Positions 5,834 to 10,794 of a DNA stretch of 10,794 bases are shown one piece after another. Position 1 is the stretch's first letter. Each line of letters begins with the position of its first letter. Source of the stretch: an uncultured bacterium (GTDB taxonomy: Bacteria; Bacillota; Clostridia; Oscillospirales; Acutalibacteraceae); the NCBI GenBank assembly GCA_905215055.1, contig CAJMOH010000067.1, forward strand, positions 1 to 10,794, written 5' to 3'. Both the position numbers and the translations under genes were made by a program. The notes beneath the pieces are model-generated. The model made no database searches and was not told the origin of the DNA. It was given only the letters and a program-made list of their open reading frames with translations.

Positions 5834-6319
5834 ATGGGATTTTTTAGCAAGTTATTTAAGGGCCCTGAAATTGACATGGAAAAGAGCAACGCAAATGCAA
5901 AGAAAATGCGTGCTCTATTTAATCAGGTTGTAGAGAACGGGGACAATTACAGACTGATTTTCGGATATACCGAGGATGTGAGCCGGTTTAACTATGGCTT
6001 TGTTCATGGGAGCAAAACAAAGATCGGAAATTTAATTGTCGGCTGGAACGAAGCCAGCCAGACGATTGTGGTTGTTCCCACAGTACCCGATCTTTCCGGC
6101 TGTGGCGATCCGACCTACTATCGCCGTTCTGAAATTTTGAAAGCCTATCGGAACAAATACCCTACCGATGCTTTTATCATTTATCCAGACAAAAAAGGAT
6201 ACATTGGCATCAATGCCTATGACTGGCTGGAAGATGAAAAGCTGTATGTTTATGTATCACAGGATGATGAATTGGCCGCTTTTACCGACTTCTTTATGAA
6301 TCGCTTTGCAACAAAGTGA
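5834..6319 (+). CDS. Unknown cytosolic protein, 161 aa, cargo operon
   Basis: ATG 5834 follows AGGAGG (5821-5826) with a 7-base gap. The protein starts with a short amphipathic segment (MGFFSKLFKG) that may touch the membrane, then a helical part (EKSNANAKKMRALFNQVVENG) and a beta-rich core (YRLIFGYTEDVSRFNYGF, IGNLIVGWNEASQTIVVVP). It has an NKYPTDAFIIYPDKKGYIGINAYDWL stretch and a C-terminal helix. There is no secretion signal and no motif I recognise. The size and mixed alpha/beta look suit a small immunity-type protein, but that rests on the neighbours only. Its stop overlaps the SD of the next small gene, so they are cotranscribed. Confidence 0.75.
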   Translation: MGFFSKLFKGPEIDMEKSNANAKKMRALFNQVVENGDNYRLIFGYTEDVSRFNYGFVHGSKTKIGNLIVGWNEASQTIVVVPTVPDLSGCGDPTYYRRSEILKAYRNKYPTDAFIIYPDKKGYIGINAYDWLEDEKLYVYVSQDDELAAFTDFFMNRFATK

Positions 6320-6327
6320 GGTAAAAG

Positions 6328-6498
6328 ATGCCTATTGGAGAAATCGGAGCGTTCCTGCTGTTTCTTGTGATCGTGTTTATAGTTGGAAATCTATGGTTTC
6401 ATTTCGTAGAAGCAATTCTGCGGCAGATTAAAAAGCTATTTACACGTCACAAAAAACCTCCGGCATGGCATCCGCTCCCCCCGGACAAGGAGGATTGA
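6328..6498 (+). CDS. Small single-pass membrane protein, 56 aa, cargo operon
   Basis: ATG 6328 follows GAGG (6318-6321) at 6 bases; the TGA is at 6496-6498. The N-terminal helix IGAFLLFLVIVFIVGNLWFHFV (split: ~5-26) is a clear transmembrane segment. A basic region (RQIKKLFTRHKK) and a Pro-rich end (PPAWHPLPPDKED) follow, so the tail should be cytosolic by the positive-inside rule. The SD of the next gene (AAGGAGG, 6488-6494) lies inside its last codons. The intact frame, SD and tight spacing support a real gene. The function is unknown; a membrane partner of the neighbouring proteins is possible. Confidence 0.7.
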   Translation: MPIGEIGAFLLFLVIVFIVGNLWFHFVEAILRQIKKLFTRHKKPPAWHPLPPDKED

Positions 6499-6500
6499 AA

Positions 6501-7661
6501 ATGTTCGATATAGACGAGATTAGGAAACAGGCACTCGCTTCTATGAGAGAAACCATGGAAAAGAACGAGGAACGAATTAGCAAAATTGAGGTTCCCAGCT
6601 CTGAAAAAGGCGCATCTGTGTCTGCCGCCGAAGTGGAAGAACAGATTGCCGCTAATACTCAACGTCAAGTAGAAATTCTTGGACAGATGTTTGGGCCAGA
6701 TAGTATGGCTCAAATGGCTGTTAATGAGGAATTGCTGCAAAAGATGGTAAATGATAAAGTTGCTGAGGCAACTTCAGCTACTGCTGGGGACTTGATGGGA
6801 CAGCTTTTCGGAGAAGATATGGGCATACTTGCGGCTGCTCTGGAAACGCTGGAAATGGAAGATGCGGACGATGAGGAAGAACTCTCATTCGATCTGGAAC
6901 TGGAAGAAAAGCTCTATACTACCTTGGAAGAAACAATGGCCCGGCTTGAGGCCATGCCTGAGCCAGAAGCGATCCCATATCAAAAAGACGATGTAAAATG
7001 GGAACGCTTTGGCATCCTGCTGTCCGGTATTTTATCGACCCTTAACAGTCACGATCTGGATAGTATGGATGTGGAGGAACATATTCCTGTTATGGAGCAG
7101 AAAATCGTGTCCCTTGTGCGCCGCTCCTGGGGGATAGATGGCCGGAGTGATCTGCTGGACATGATCCGTTATCTGGCGCAGGAGGGTTATATCCTGCGGT
7201 ATCAGCTTTATAGTGAGGCATCTTCGCCGGAGGAACTCATGGACGAAACTATGGACGAGGATGACCGTGAGTCTACCTGCCGGGCATGGAGGTTTGCACA
7301 ACGGTATAAAGGTCAATATGCTCCCGGTTTTATGGCTGGATGGGATATTGGCCGGGCGGCGATGCTGACACGCTGGGGATGCTATTTAGGCTGGATCACA
7401 GAAAGCGAGGCTGTTGGTATTCTGTGGGATCTCTCCCAAAAGGTTGTTGAGGAACTGCATAGCTGGCGCGAATTTGCGCAATCTTATCTTTTTGGCGGTC
7501 TGATGTGGAAATTGCTATGCGGTGACAGCTCCGCAGGAAGTTACCTGGGTTATCTTGCAGACGCCGCCACAGACCTATTGACTGGAAAAGCAGAGCAGGA
7601 TAACGGACAATGGCGTGATTGCCCTTGGCCTGCACAGAGAAAAATTGGTTTCACATTATAA
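6501..7661 (+). CDS. DUF1266 domain protein, 386 aa
   Basis: I start at ATG 6501, 6 bases after AAGGAGG (6488-6494); an in-frame ATG at 6465 lies inside the previous gene. Residues 1-160 are helical, very acidic and probably flexible (EMEDADDEEELSFDLELEEK near 118-137). Residues ~205-375 carry the DUF1266 pattern: SWGIDGRSDLLDMIRYL, EGYILRYQL, then AWRFAQ, GWDIGRAAMLTRWGCYLGWIT and SWREFAQSYLFGGLMW. DUF1266 has no established biochemical activity. I associate it with toxin-immunity neighbourhoods, which fits the GAD-like gene at the operon start, but this is inference. It is the last gene of the operon; a strong terminator lies about 105 bases downstream. Confidence 0.8.
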   Translation: MFDIDEIRKQALASMRETMEKNEERISKIEVPSSEKGASVSAAEVEEQIAANTQRQVEILGQMFGPDSMAQMAVNEELLQKMVNDKVAEATSATAGDLMGQLFGEDMGILAAALETLEMEDADDEEELSFDLELEEKLYTTLEETMARLEAMPEPEAIPYQKDDVKWERFGILLSGILSTLNSHDLDSMDVEEHIPVMEQKIVSLVRRSWGIDGRSDLLDMIRYLAQEGYILRYQLYSEASSPEELMDETMDEDDRESTCRAWRFAQRYKGQYAPGFMAGWDIGRAAMLTRWGCYLGWITESEAVGILWDLSQKVVEELHSWREFAQSYLFGGLMWKLLCGDSSAGSYLGYLADAATDLLTGKAEQDNGQWRDCPWPAQRKIGFTL

Positions 7662-7689
7662 ATCTTTTTGAAAATTTGTTGCTATTCAT

Positions 7690-7738
7690 CAGCCGCCAAC
7701 GGAAACGGCATATAAAAAAACCGTTGGCTTGGCGGCTG
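7690..7738. repeat. Long imperfect hairpin downstream of the cargo operon
   Basis: CAGCCGCC (7690-7697) pairs with GGCGGCTG (7731-7738), and the inner CCAACGG pairs with CCGTTGG (7721-7727) in a competing register. An A-rich run lies in the loop. No T-tract follows, so on the + strand it is not a classical terminator. Confidence 0.6.
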
Positions 7739-7766
7739 TGTTGATGCACGCCTAAACTAAAGTTAA

Positions 7767-7809
7767 GCGGCGGTTTTGAAATTAACCATTTCAAGGCCGC
7801 CGCCTTTTT
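7767..7809 (+). terminator. Intrinsic terminator closing the cargo operon
   Basis: GCGGCGGTTTTGAAAT (7767-7782) pairs with ATTTCAAGGCCGCCGC (7788-7803) over 16 positions (two as T/G wobble), around a TAACC loop, and is followed by CTTTTT. It separates the cargo from the regulatory module. Confidence 0.85.
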
Positions 7810-7841
7810 ATATCACACGGCGGTAACAAAGGAGGTACGTC

Positions 7842-7943
7842 GTGTCCCGCACAATCCTTACCCGCCCCTCTAACTTACCAAAAAAAGCCAGGGCCCCGGA
7901 CAAGGATATTTTAACCGTAGTTGCGAAAATTGTTATAATGTAG
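7842..7943 (+). CDS. Possible 33-aa leader peptide
   Basis: AAAGGAGGT (7828-7836 region) precedes GTG 7842 at good spacing, and the frame runs to the TAG at 7941-7943. The product is MSRTILTRPSNLPKKARAPDKD, then ILTVVAKIVIM in a second block. The SD is among the best in the window, but the peptide is short and its 3' end overlaps the -35 and -10 boxes of the next transcript. It could be a control peptide or the remnant of a gene cut by cargo insertion. No known family. Confidence 0.4.
   Translation: MSRTILTRPSNLPKKARAPDKDILTVVAKIVIM
7911..7939 (+). promoter_or_regulatory. Promoter for the sigma-like gene
   Basis: TTAACC (7911-7916), a 17-base spacer and a perfect TATAAT (7934-7939). The start at 8119 leaves a leader of about 170 bases that holds palindromic repeat copy 6 and an SD-covering hairpin. 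Confidence 0.75.
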
Positions 7944-8006
7944 GTGAATATCTCAATTTATGCGCTTGCGCGGCTTTATGTCGTGCAGGCGCATTTTGTT
8001 ATCCGT

Positions 8007-8031
8007 ACTTTGAGACAAAGTGTCCCAAGGT
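8007..8031 (+). repeat. Palindromic repeat copy 6 (in the sigma-like gene leader)
   Basis: Left arm ACTTTGAGACA, centre AAG, right arm TGTCCCAAGGT. It has diverged at two or three positions from copy 1 and shares the AAGGT end with copy 3. It lies mid-leader, about 35 bases before the SD-covering hairpin. Confidence 0.85.
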
Positions 8032-8067
8032 GCGGGACGGCCCTCCCAGGTGCCGCTCCCCGCCGGC

Positions 8068-8111
8068 CCTCCATTTCGTTTCCCCTCAACCCGAACAAAA
8101 CGAAATGGAGG
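8068..8111 (+). promoter_or_regulatory. SD-sequestering hairpin of the sigma-like gene
   Basis: CCTCCATTTCGTTT (8068-8081) is a perfect 14-bp complement of AAACGAAATGGAGG (8098-8111), with a 16-base loop. The right arm contains the SD (GGAGG) that serves ATG 8119, so the folded leader should block translation until it is opened. Confidence 0.75.
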
Positions 8112-8118
8112 ACAAGCT

Positions 8119-8541
8119 ATGACAACCATCAATCTGAAAGATTTTTATTATTGGTACATACAGGATCAATTTATCGAGGTTGCTGACGAGGTGGCCGAGG
8201 CTCTCACCGCCAGCAGACGCCAGGAGGCCGCCTATGTGGAGCGGGCCCGGTACAACAAGGCATATTATTCCCTGGACTGTGATGACGGGATCGAATATTC
8301 CGCCTGCCAGCATGAGCCCAGCCCCCAGGAGCTCCTGGATCGCAAGGAAATGTTTTTCCGGCTCTGGAACGCGCTCAACTCCCTGCCGGAGCTCCAGGGC
8401 CGCCGGGTGGATGCCCACCTCATTCTCGGTAAAAGCTATCGGGAGATCGCCCGCGAGGAGGGCGTGGATAAAAGCGCCGTTAGGTGCTCCGTCCTCTGCG
8501 GGATCAAACGCATGAAAAAATATTTGCGGGAAAATTTCTAA
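8119..8541 (+). CDS. Sigma-70-like regulator of the mobile element
   Basis: 140 residues from ATG 8119; the SD GGAGGA is at 8107-8112. The frame is open further upstream to 8020, but that part reads the leader and repeat. The N-terminal part (MTTINLKDFYYWYIQDQFIEVADEVAEAL) is typical of short sigma-70-like proteins of Firmicutes mobile elements. Residues ~80-136 look like sigma region 4: LWNALNSLPELQGRRVDAHLILGKSYREIAREEGV is followed by a recognition helix (SAVRCSVLCGIKRMKKYL). At 140 aa it lacks a full region 2, so it may act as a regulator or an unusual sigma. It probably switches on element genes such as the recombinase. Translation is likely controlled by the leader hairpin. Confidence 0.8.
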   Translation: MTTINLKDFYYWYIQDQFIEVADEVAEALTASRRQEAAYVERARYNKAYYSLDCDDGIEYSACQHEPSPQELLDRKEMFFRLWNALNSLPELQGRRVDAHLILGKSYREIAREEGVDKSAVRCSVLCGIKRMKKYLRENF

Positions 8542-8897
8542 AAAGCATCTCCATTACCCCCTGTTTTTCTGGTGGTATATGAGAGGTAGGTTGCCTACCT
8601 CTCCACAGCAGGACGGCGGCGGCTCCGAGCATAGCGCGGGGAGCCAGGCGGCGGGTGCGCGGTGACTTCTCCACAAGAGAACGAGCGACCAACACCTGCG
8701 CCGCAGGTGGGCCGGGCCATCCCACGGCCACGATCCGCCACAGGACAGGCTGGCCGCCTGTCCCTCCGGGCCGCTGTCTCCTGCTGTGTGGGAGTGCTGC
8801 GCCGAGTATGGTTGTCTTTGGACAGGTCAAGGAAACGGGCGCGGCCTCCCTCTATCTTATGAAAGCGGGGCCTGCTTTATGAGCAGGGCTCCGGCTG
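8542..8897. other. GC-rich structured region without a convincing gene
   Basis: Several hairpins are clear. GAGAGGTAGG (8581-8590) pairs with CCTACCTCTC (8594-8603). GGCTCC (8621) pairs with GGAGCC (8640). CACCTGC (8693-8699) pairs with GCAGGTG (8703-8709). GGACAGGC (8743-8750) pairs with GCCTGTCC (8756-8763). CACAGCAGGA (8604-8613) also pairs with TCCTGCTGTG (8779-8788), which would close the whole block as a domain. Open frames here lack good SDs and have implausible composition. It could be a structured RNA, a long 3' leader or tail, a site for element proteins, or a decayed gene. Confidence 0.5.
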
Positions 8898-8922
8898 GCT
8901 TCGAGACATTTTGTCCCGAAGT
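8898..8922 (-). repeat. Palindromic repeat copy 7 (diverged)
   Basis: Left arm GCTTCGAGACA, centre TTT, right arm TGTCCCGAAGT followed by CCC. The right arm is identical to copy 1; the left arm has changed and pairs CTTC with GAAG. It lies before the hairpin and start of the 58-aa gene. Confidence 0.8.
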
Positions 8923-8934
8923 CCCGGTCAAAAC

Positions 8935-8965
8935 AAGGGCCAGCACTTTCGCGGTGCTGGCCTTT
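8935..8965 (+). terminator. Hairpin before the 58-aa gene (weak terminator or attenuator)
   Basis: AAGGGCCAGCAC (8935-8946) pairs with GTGCTGGCCTTT (8954-8965) over 12 positions with one G/T, around the loop TTTCGCG. TTTGTCATTT follows, a broken T-tract. It lies about 15 bases upstream of the SD of the next gene. Confidence 0.6.
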
Positions 8966-8991
8966 GTCATTTCTGAAATGGGAGGTATTCT

Positions 8992-9168
8992 ATGCACGCA
9001 CAGACCAAATACAAAAGCGAAATGAAAACGGCTGTACTTGGTGATCGGACAATTACTATTAAAAATCTTACTCCCATTCTGCCCCCGCAGGAACGGGAAA
9101 AGCGCAGGCGCGAGGTGGAACAACAGCTTTTTGACGTGTTCCGCAAATATGCCGGACAGCGGGGGTAG
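8992..9168 (+). CDS. Small basic protein, 58 aa, before the recombinase
   Basis: ATG 8992 follows GGGAGG (8980-8985) with a 6-base gap; TAG at 9166-9168. The product MHAQTKYKSEMKTAVLGDRT continues with ITIKNLTPILPPQEREKRRREVE and ends QQLFDVFRKYAGQRG. It combines a short strand-rich N-terminus with a basic amphipathic helix. It resembles the small hypothetical proteins that I associate with the serine recombinases of Clostridia elements. The position suggests a part in excision or in recombinase control, such as a directionality factor, but no motif proves it. The recombinase promoter begins 13 bases after its stop, so the two can be expressed separately. Confidence 0.7.
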   Translation: MHAQTKYKSEMKTAVLGDRTITIKNLTPILPPQEREKRRREVEQQLFDVFRKYAGQRG

Positions 9169-9180
9169 TCAAAGGCATCC

Positions 9181-9209
9181 TTGTTGAATGGGGGCGGCAG
9201 AGGTATAAT
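9181..9209 (+). promoter_or_regulatory. Promoter of the serine recombinase gene
   Basis: TTGTTG (9181-9186), a 17-base spacer and a perfect TATAAT (9204-9209). The leader to ATG 9253 is short, about 37 bases, and consists mostly of an SD-covering hairpin. Confidence 0.7.
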
Positions 9210-9220
9210 ATAATTGTAGG

Positions 9221-9250
9221 TTGGCTCCCGTATAAACGGAAGGGAGCTAA
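9221..9250 (+). promoter_or_regulatory. SD-sequestering hairpin of the recombinase gene
   Basis: TTGGCTCCC (9221-9229) pairs with GGGAGCTAA (9242-9250) over 9 positions (one G/T), around a 12-base loop. The SD GGGAG (9242-9246) for ATG 9253 lies in the right arm. Confidence 0.55.
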
Positions 9251-9252
9251 TT

Positions 9253-10734
9253 ATGGATAATAGAATAGATGCAATTTACGGGCGGCAGTCGATTGACAAA
9301 AAGGATAGTATCAGCATTGAAAGTCAATTTGAATTTTGCCGGTATGAACTAAAAGGCGGTGAAGCGAAAGAATACAAAGACAAGGGATATTCCGGGAAGA
9401 ACATAGAACGCCCCGACTTCCAGCGGCTTCTGAAAGACATCCGGGCCGGACTGATCCGGCGGGTGATTGTTTACAAACTGGATCGGATTAGCCGCTCCAT
9501 TGTGGACTTCGCAAAGCTCATGGAACTGTTCAAGCAGTACAACGTGGAATTTGTCTCCTGCACCGAAAAATTTGATACGTCAACCCCGATGGGCCGGGCG
9601 ATGCTCAATATCTGCATCGTGTTCGCCCAACTGGAACGGGAAAGCATCCAGATGCGTGTGCAGGACGCTTTTTATTCCCGGTGTGCCAAGGGCTACTATA
9701 TGAGGGGCCGGGCTCCATACGGTTTTGATACGGAGCCCATCGTCATGGACGGTATCAAAACAAAGCGGCTGGTTGAAAACGCTGAGATGGACTACGCCGA
9801 GCTTATGTATGAAATGTATGCCGAGCCGGAGAACTCCTACGGCGACATTACCCGGTATTTTACCGAGAATGAAATCATGGTGTATGGAAAGACATTGAAG
9901 CGCGGCTTTGTGGGCCAGCTTTTGAGAAATCCGGTTTACGTCCAGGCCGATATGGATATTTACGAATATTTCAAGGCCCAGGGCGCGAAAATCGAAAGCC
10001 CGCCGGAACTGTTCACAGGTGAATTTAGCTGTTACTTGTACCAGGGCCGCGAGGGGGAGGAAAACATTCTGGTGATTGCGCCCCACAAGGGCCGCATCCC
10101 CTCGTCCCTCTGGCTGGCCGTCCAGCACAAGCTGTCCCAAAATACCACGTTCCAGAATGGCCGCAAATGCCACAATACATGGCTGGCCGGGAAAATCAAG
10201 TGTGGATGCTGTGGGTATGCGCTGGCCAGTCTGAACGCTCCAAACGGTGTCACTTATATGCGGTGCAAGCAACGCATGGAAAACAAAAGCTGTCAAGGGC
10301 CCGGCACTCTCACAAAGCACGACTTGGAAAAATCGGTCTATGAGGAAATGGTTAAGAAGATGCGGGAATTTCAAACGCTGAAAGGCAGTAAGGCGGAGGG
10401 GTACAATCCCAAACTGACCGCCGCCCGCGCTAAACTTGCCAAAATCGAGGGCGAGATTGAAAAGCTCATTGACACGCTGACCGGGGCAAACCCGCTTTTG
10501 TTGCAATACGCAAACAGCCGGATTGAAGAACTGGACGCGGAACGGCAAAAGCAGTTAAAGCTGGTGGCCGACCTCACCGCTAACTCTGTTTCTTCCTCAC
10601 AGGTCGATAGCATAACGGGATATTTAAGCCATTGGGAAGATGTGAGCTTCGATGACAGGCGGCGCGTTCTTGACACGCTGGTTTCAAAAGTTGAGGCCAC
10701 TCGCACCGAACTTGCTATTGAATGGAAGATCTAA
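9253..10734 (+). CDS. Large serine recombinase (element integrase/excisionase)
   Basis: 493 residues. It cuts and rejoins attachment sites through a Ser-DNA bond and so integrates and excises the element. The catalytic domain (~4-150) shows AIYGRQSIDKKDSISIESQ with Ser13 as nucleophile, YSGKNIERPDFQRLL, then VYKLDRISRS and the LERESIQMRVQDA end of the domain. A recombinase DNA-binding domain (~160-270) has YYMRGRAPYGF and YGKTLKRGFVGQLLRNPVYV. A zinc-ribbon follows (C317/C320 with C338/C347: KCGCCGYAL, MRCKQRMENKSC), then a long coiled coil (~380-450) that controls synapsis. The length and order match Tn4451/Tn5397-type large serine recombinases. It appears intact and has its own promoter. 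Confidence 0.95.
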   Translation: MDNRIDAIYGRQSIDKKDSISIESQFEFCRYELKGGEAKEYKDKGYSGKNIERPDFQRLLKDIRAGLIRRVIVYKLDRISRSIVDFAKLMELFKQYNVEFVSCTEKFDTSTPMGRAMLNICIVFAQLERESIQMRVQDAFYSRCAKGYYMRGRAPYGFDTEPIVMDGIKTKRLVENAEMDYAELMYEMYAEPENSYGDITRYFTENEIMVYGKTLKRGFVGQLLRNPVYVQADMDIYEYFKAQGAKIESPPELFTGEFSCYLYQGREGEENILVIAPHKGRIPSSLWLAVQHKLSQNTTFQNGRKCHNTWLAGKIKCGCCGYALASLNAPNGVTYMRCKQRMENKSCQGPGTLTKHDLEKSVYEEMVKKMREFQTLKGSKAEGYNPKLTAARAKLAKIEGEIEKLIDTLTGANPLLLQYANSRIEELDAERQKQLKLVADLTANSVSSSQVDSITGYLSHWEDVSFDDRRRVLDTLVSKVEATRTELAIEWKI

Positions 10735-10794
10735 AACTTTTCACTTTGCATTGTACCCTTGTCAAGAACGCTTAAAAGAAAAGGAATACACTTT
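10735..10794. other. AT-rich end after the recombinase; element end may be near
   Basis: No gene or hairpin terminator is visible in the last 60 bases. In elements of this type the recombinase gene usually lies close to one end, so an attachment site may be here or just beyond. I cannot point to the crossover bases. Confidence 0.25.

Noticed and set aside
7944..8186. 80-codon + frame beginning with GTG in the sigma leader
   Set aside because: It starts at or before the likely transcription start, reads through repeat copy 6 and overlaps the sigma-like gene out of frame.
8655..8882. 75-codon + frame in the GC-rich structured block
   Set aside because: No good SD, low-complexity composition and overlap with several hairpins.
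176..8922. Repeat family as a CRISPR array
   Set aside because: Copies are hundreds to thousands of bases apart with genes between them, with no regular spacers and no cas genes.
176..8922. Repeat copies as ordinary intrinsic terminators
   Set aside because: None is followed by a T-tract, one is inside a coding frame, and true terminators with T-tracts are present separately nearby.
9580..10548. Long open frame (322 codons) on the minus strand opposite the recombinase
   Set aside because: The + strand frame has a complete serine recombinase with all expected domains; the reverse frame has no SD and no recognisable domain.

Overview
This window is part of an integrative mobile element of a Gram-positive gut Clostridia type (Oscillospiraceae or Lachnospiraceae-like host). 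This is inferred from the protein families, the strong AGGAGG ribosome-binding sites and GC-rich codon use in the backbone. All credible genes lie on the + strand. I ran no database search, so family names come from recognising the sequences.

Layout. (1) Positions 1-2212 hold the end of a conjugation module: the 3' end of a DUF4315-type coiled-coil gene, a secreted and membrane-anchored DUF4366 protein, two small Cys-rich proteins (the second of Cys-rich VLP type), a 51-aa protein and the relaxosome protein MobC. (2) Positions 2217-3718 hold a strong hairpin terminator and then the relaxase, which has a well-placed SD but an ACG codon where the start should be. (3) Positions 3738-3900 form a cluster of hairpins after the relaxase, a candidate oriT. 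(4) About 3900-7809 is a visibly AT-richer cargo block: a TetR/AcrR regulator with its own promoter and terminator, then an operon of a GAD-like/DUF1851 (Tdi1-type immunity) protein, an unknown 161-aa protein, a 56-aa membrane peptide and a DUF1266 protein, closed by a strong terminator. (5) Positions 7829-8541 hold a small leader ORF, a good promoter, a long structured leader and a sigma-70-like regulator. (6) Positions 8542-8965 contain no convincing gene but many hairpins. (7) Positions 8992-10734 hold a 58-aa protein and a large serine recombinase that probably moves the element. The element end is probably at or just beyond the window edge.

The signal that ordinary annotation misses is a 25-bp near-palindrome present seven times (176, 1656, 2253, 3751, 5712, 8007, 8898), nearly always at gene borders. 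It has 11-nt arms around a 3-nt centre. Three copies are identical. Two copies have the centre inverted while the outer asymmetric bases keep their orientation. One copy is read in frame as part of a protein. It occurs in both backbone and cargo, so it behaves like an element-wide regulatory, partition or RNA-processing site, or like a small selfish repeat.

Working model: MobC and the relaxase process the oriT and the upstream conjugation proteins transfer the DNA. The sigma-like protein and the serine recombinase, each behind a hairpin that covers its SD, control excision and integration. The cargo operon, probably under the TetR protein, may supply immunity against toxins of rival bacteria; that role is inferred from family membership only.
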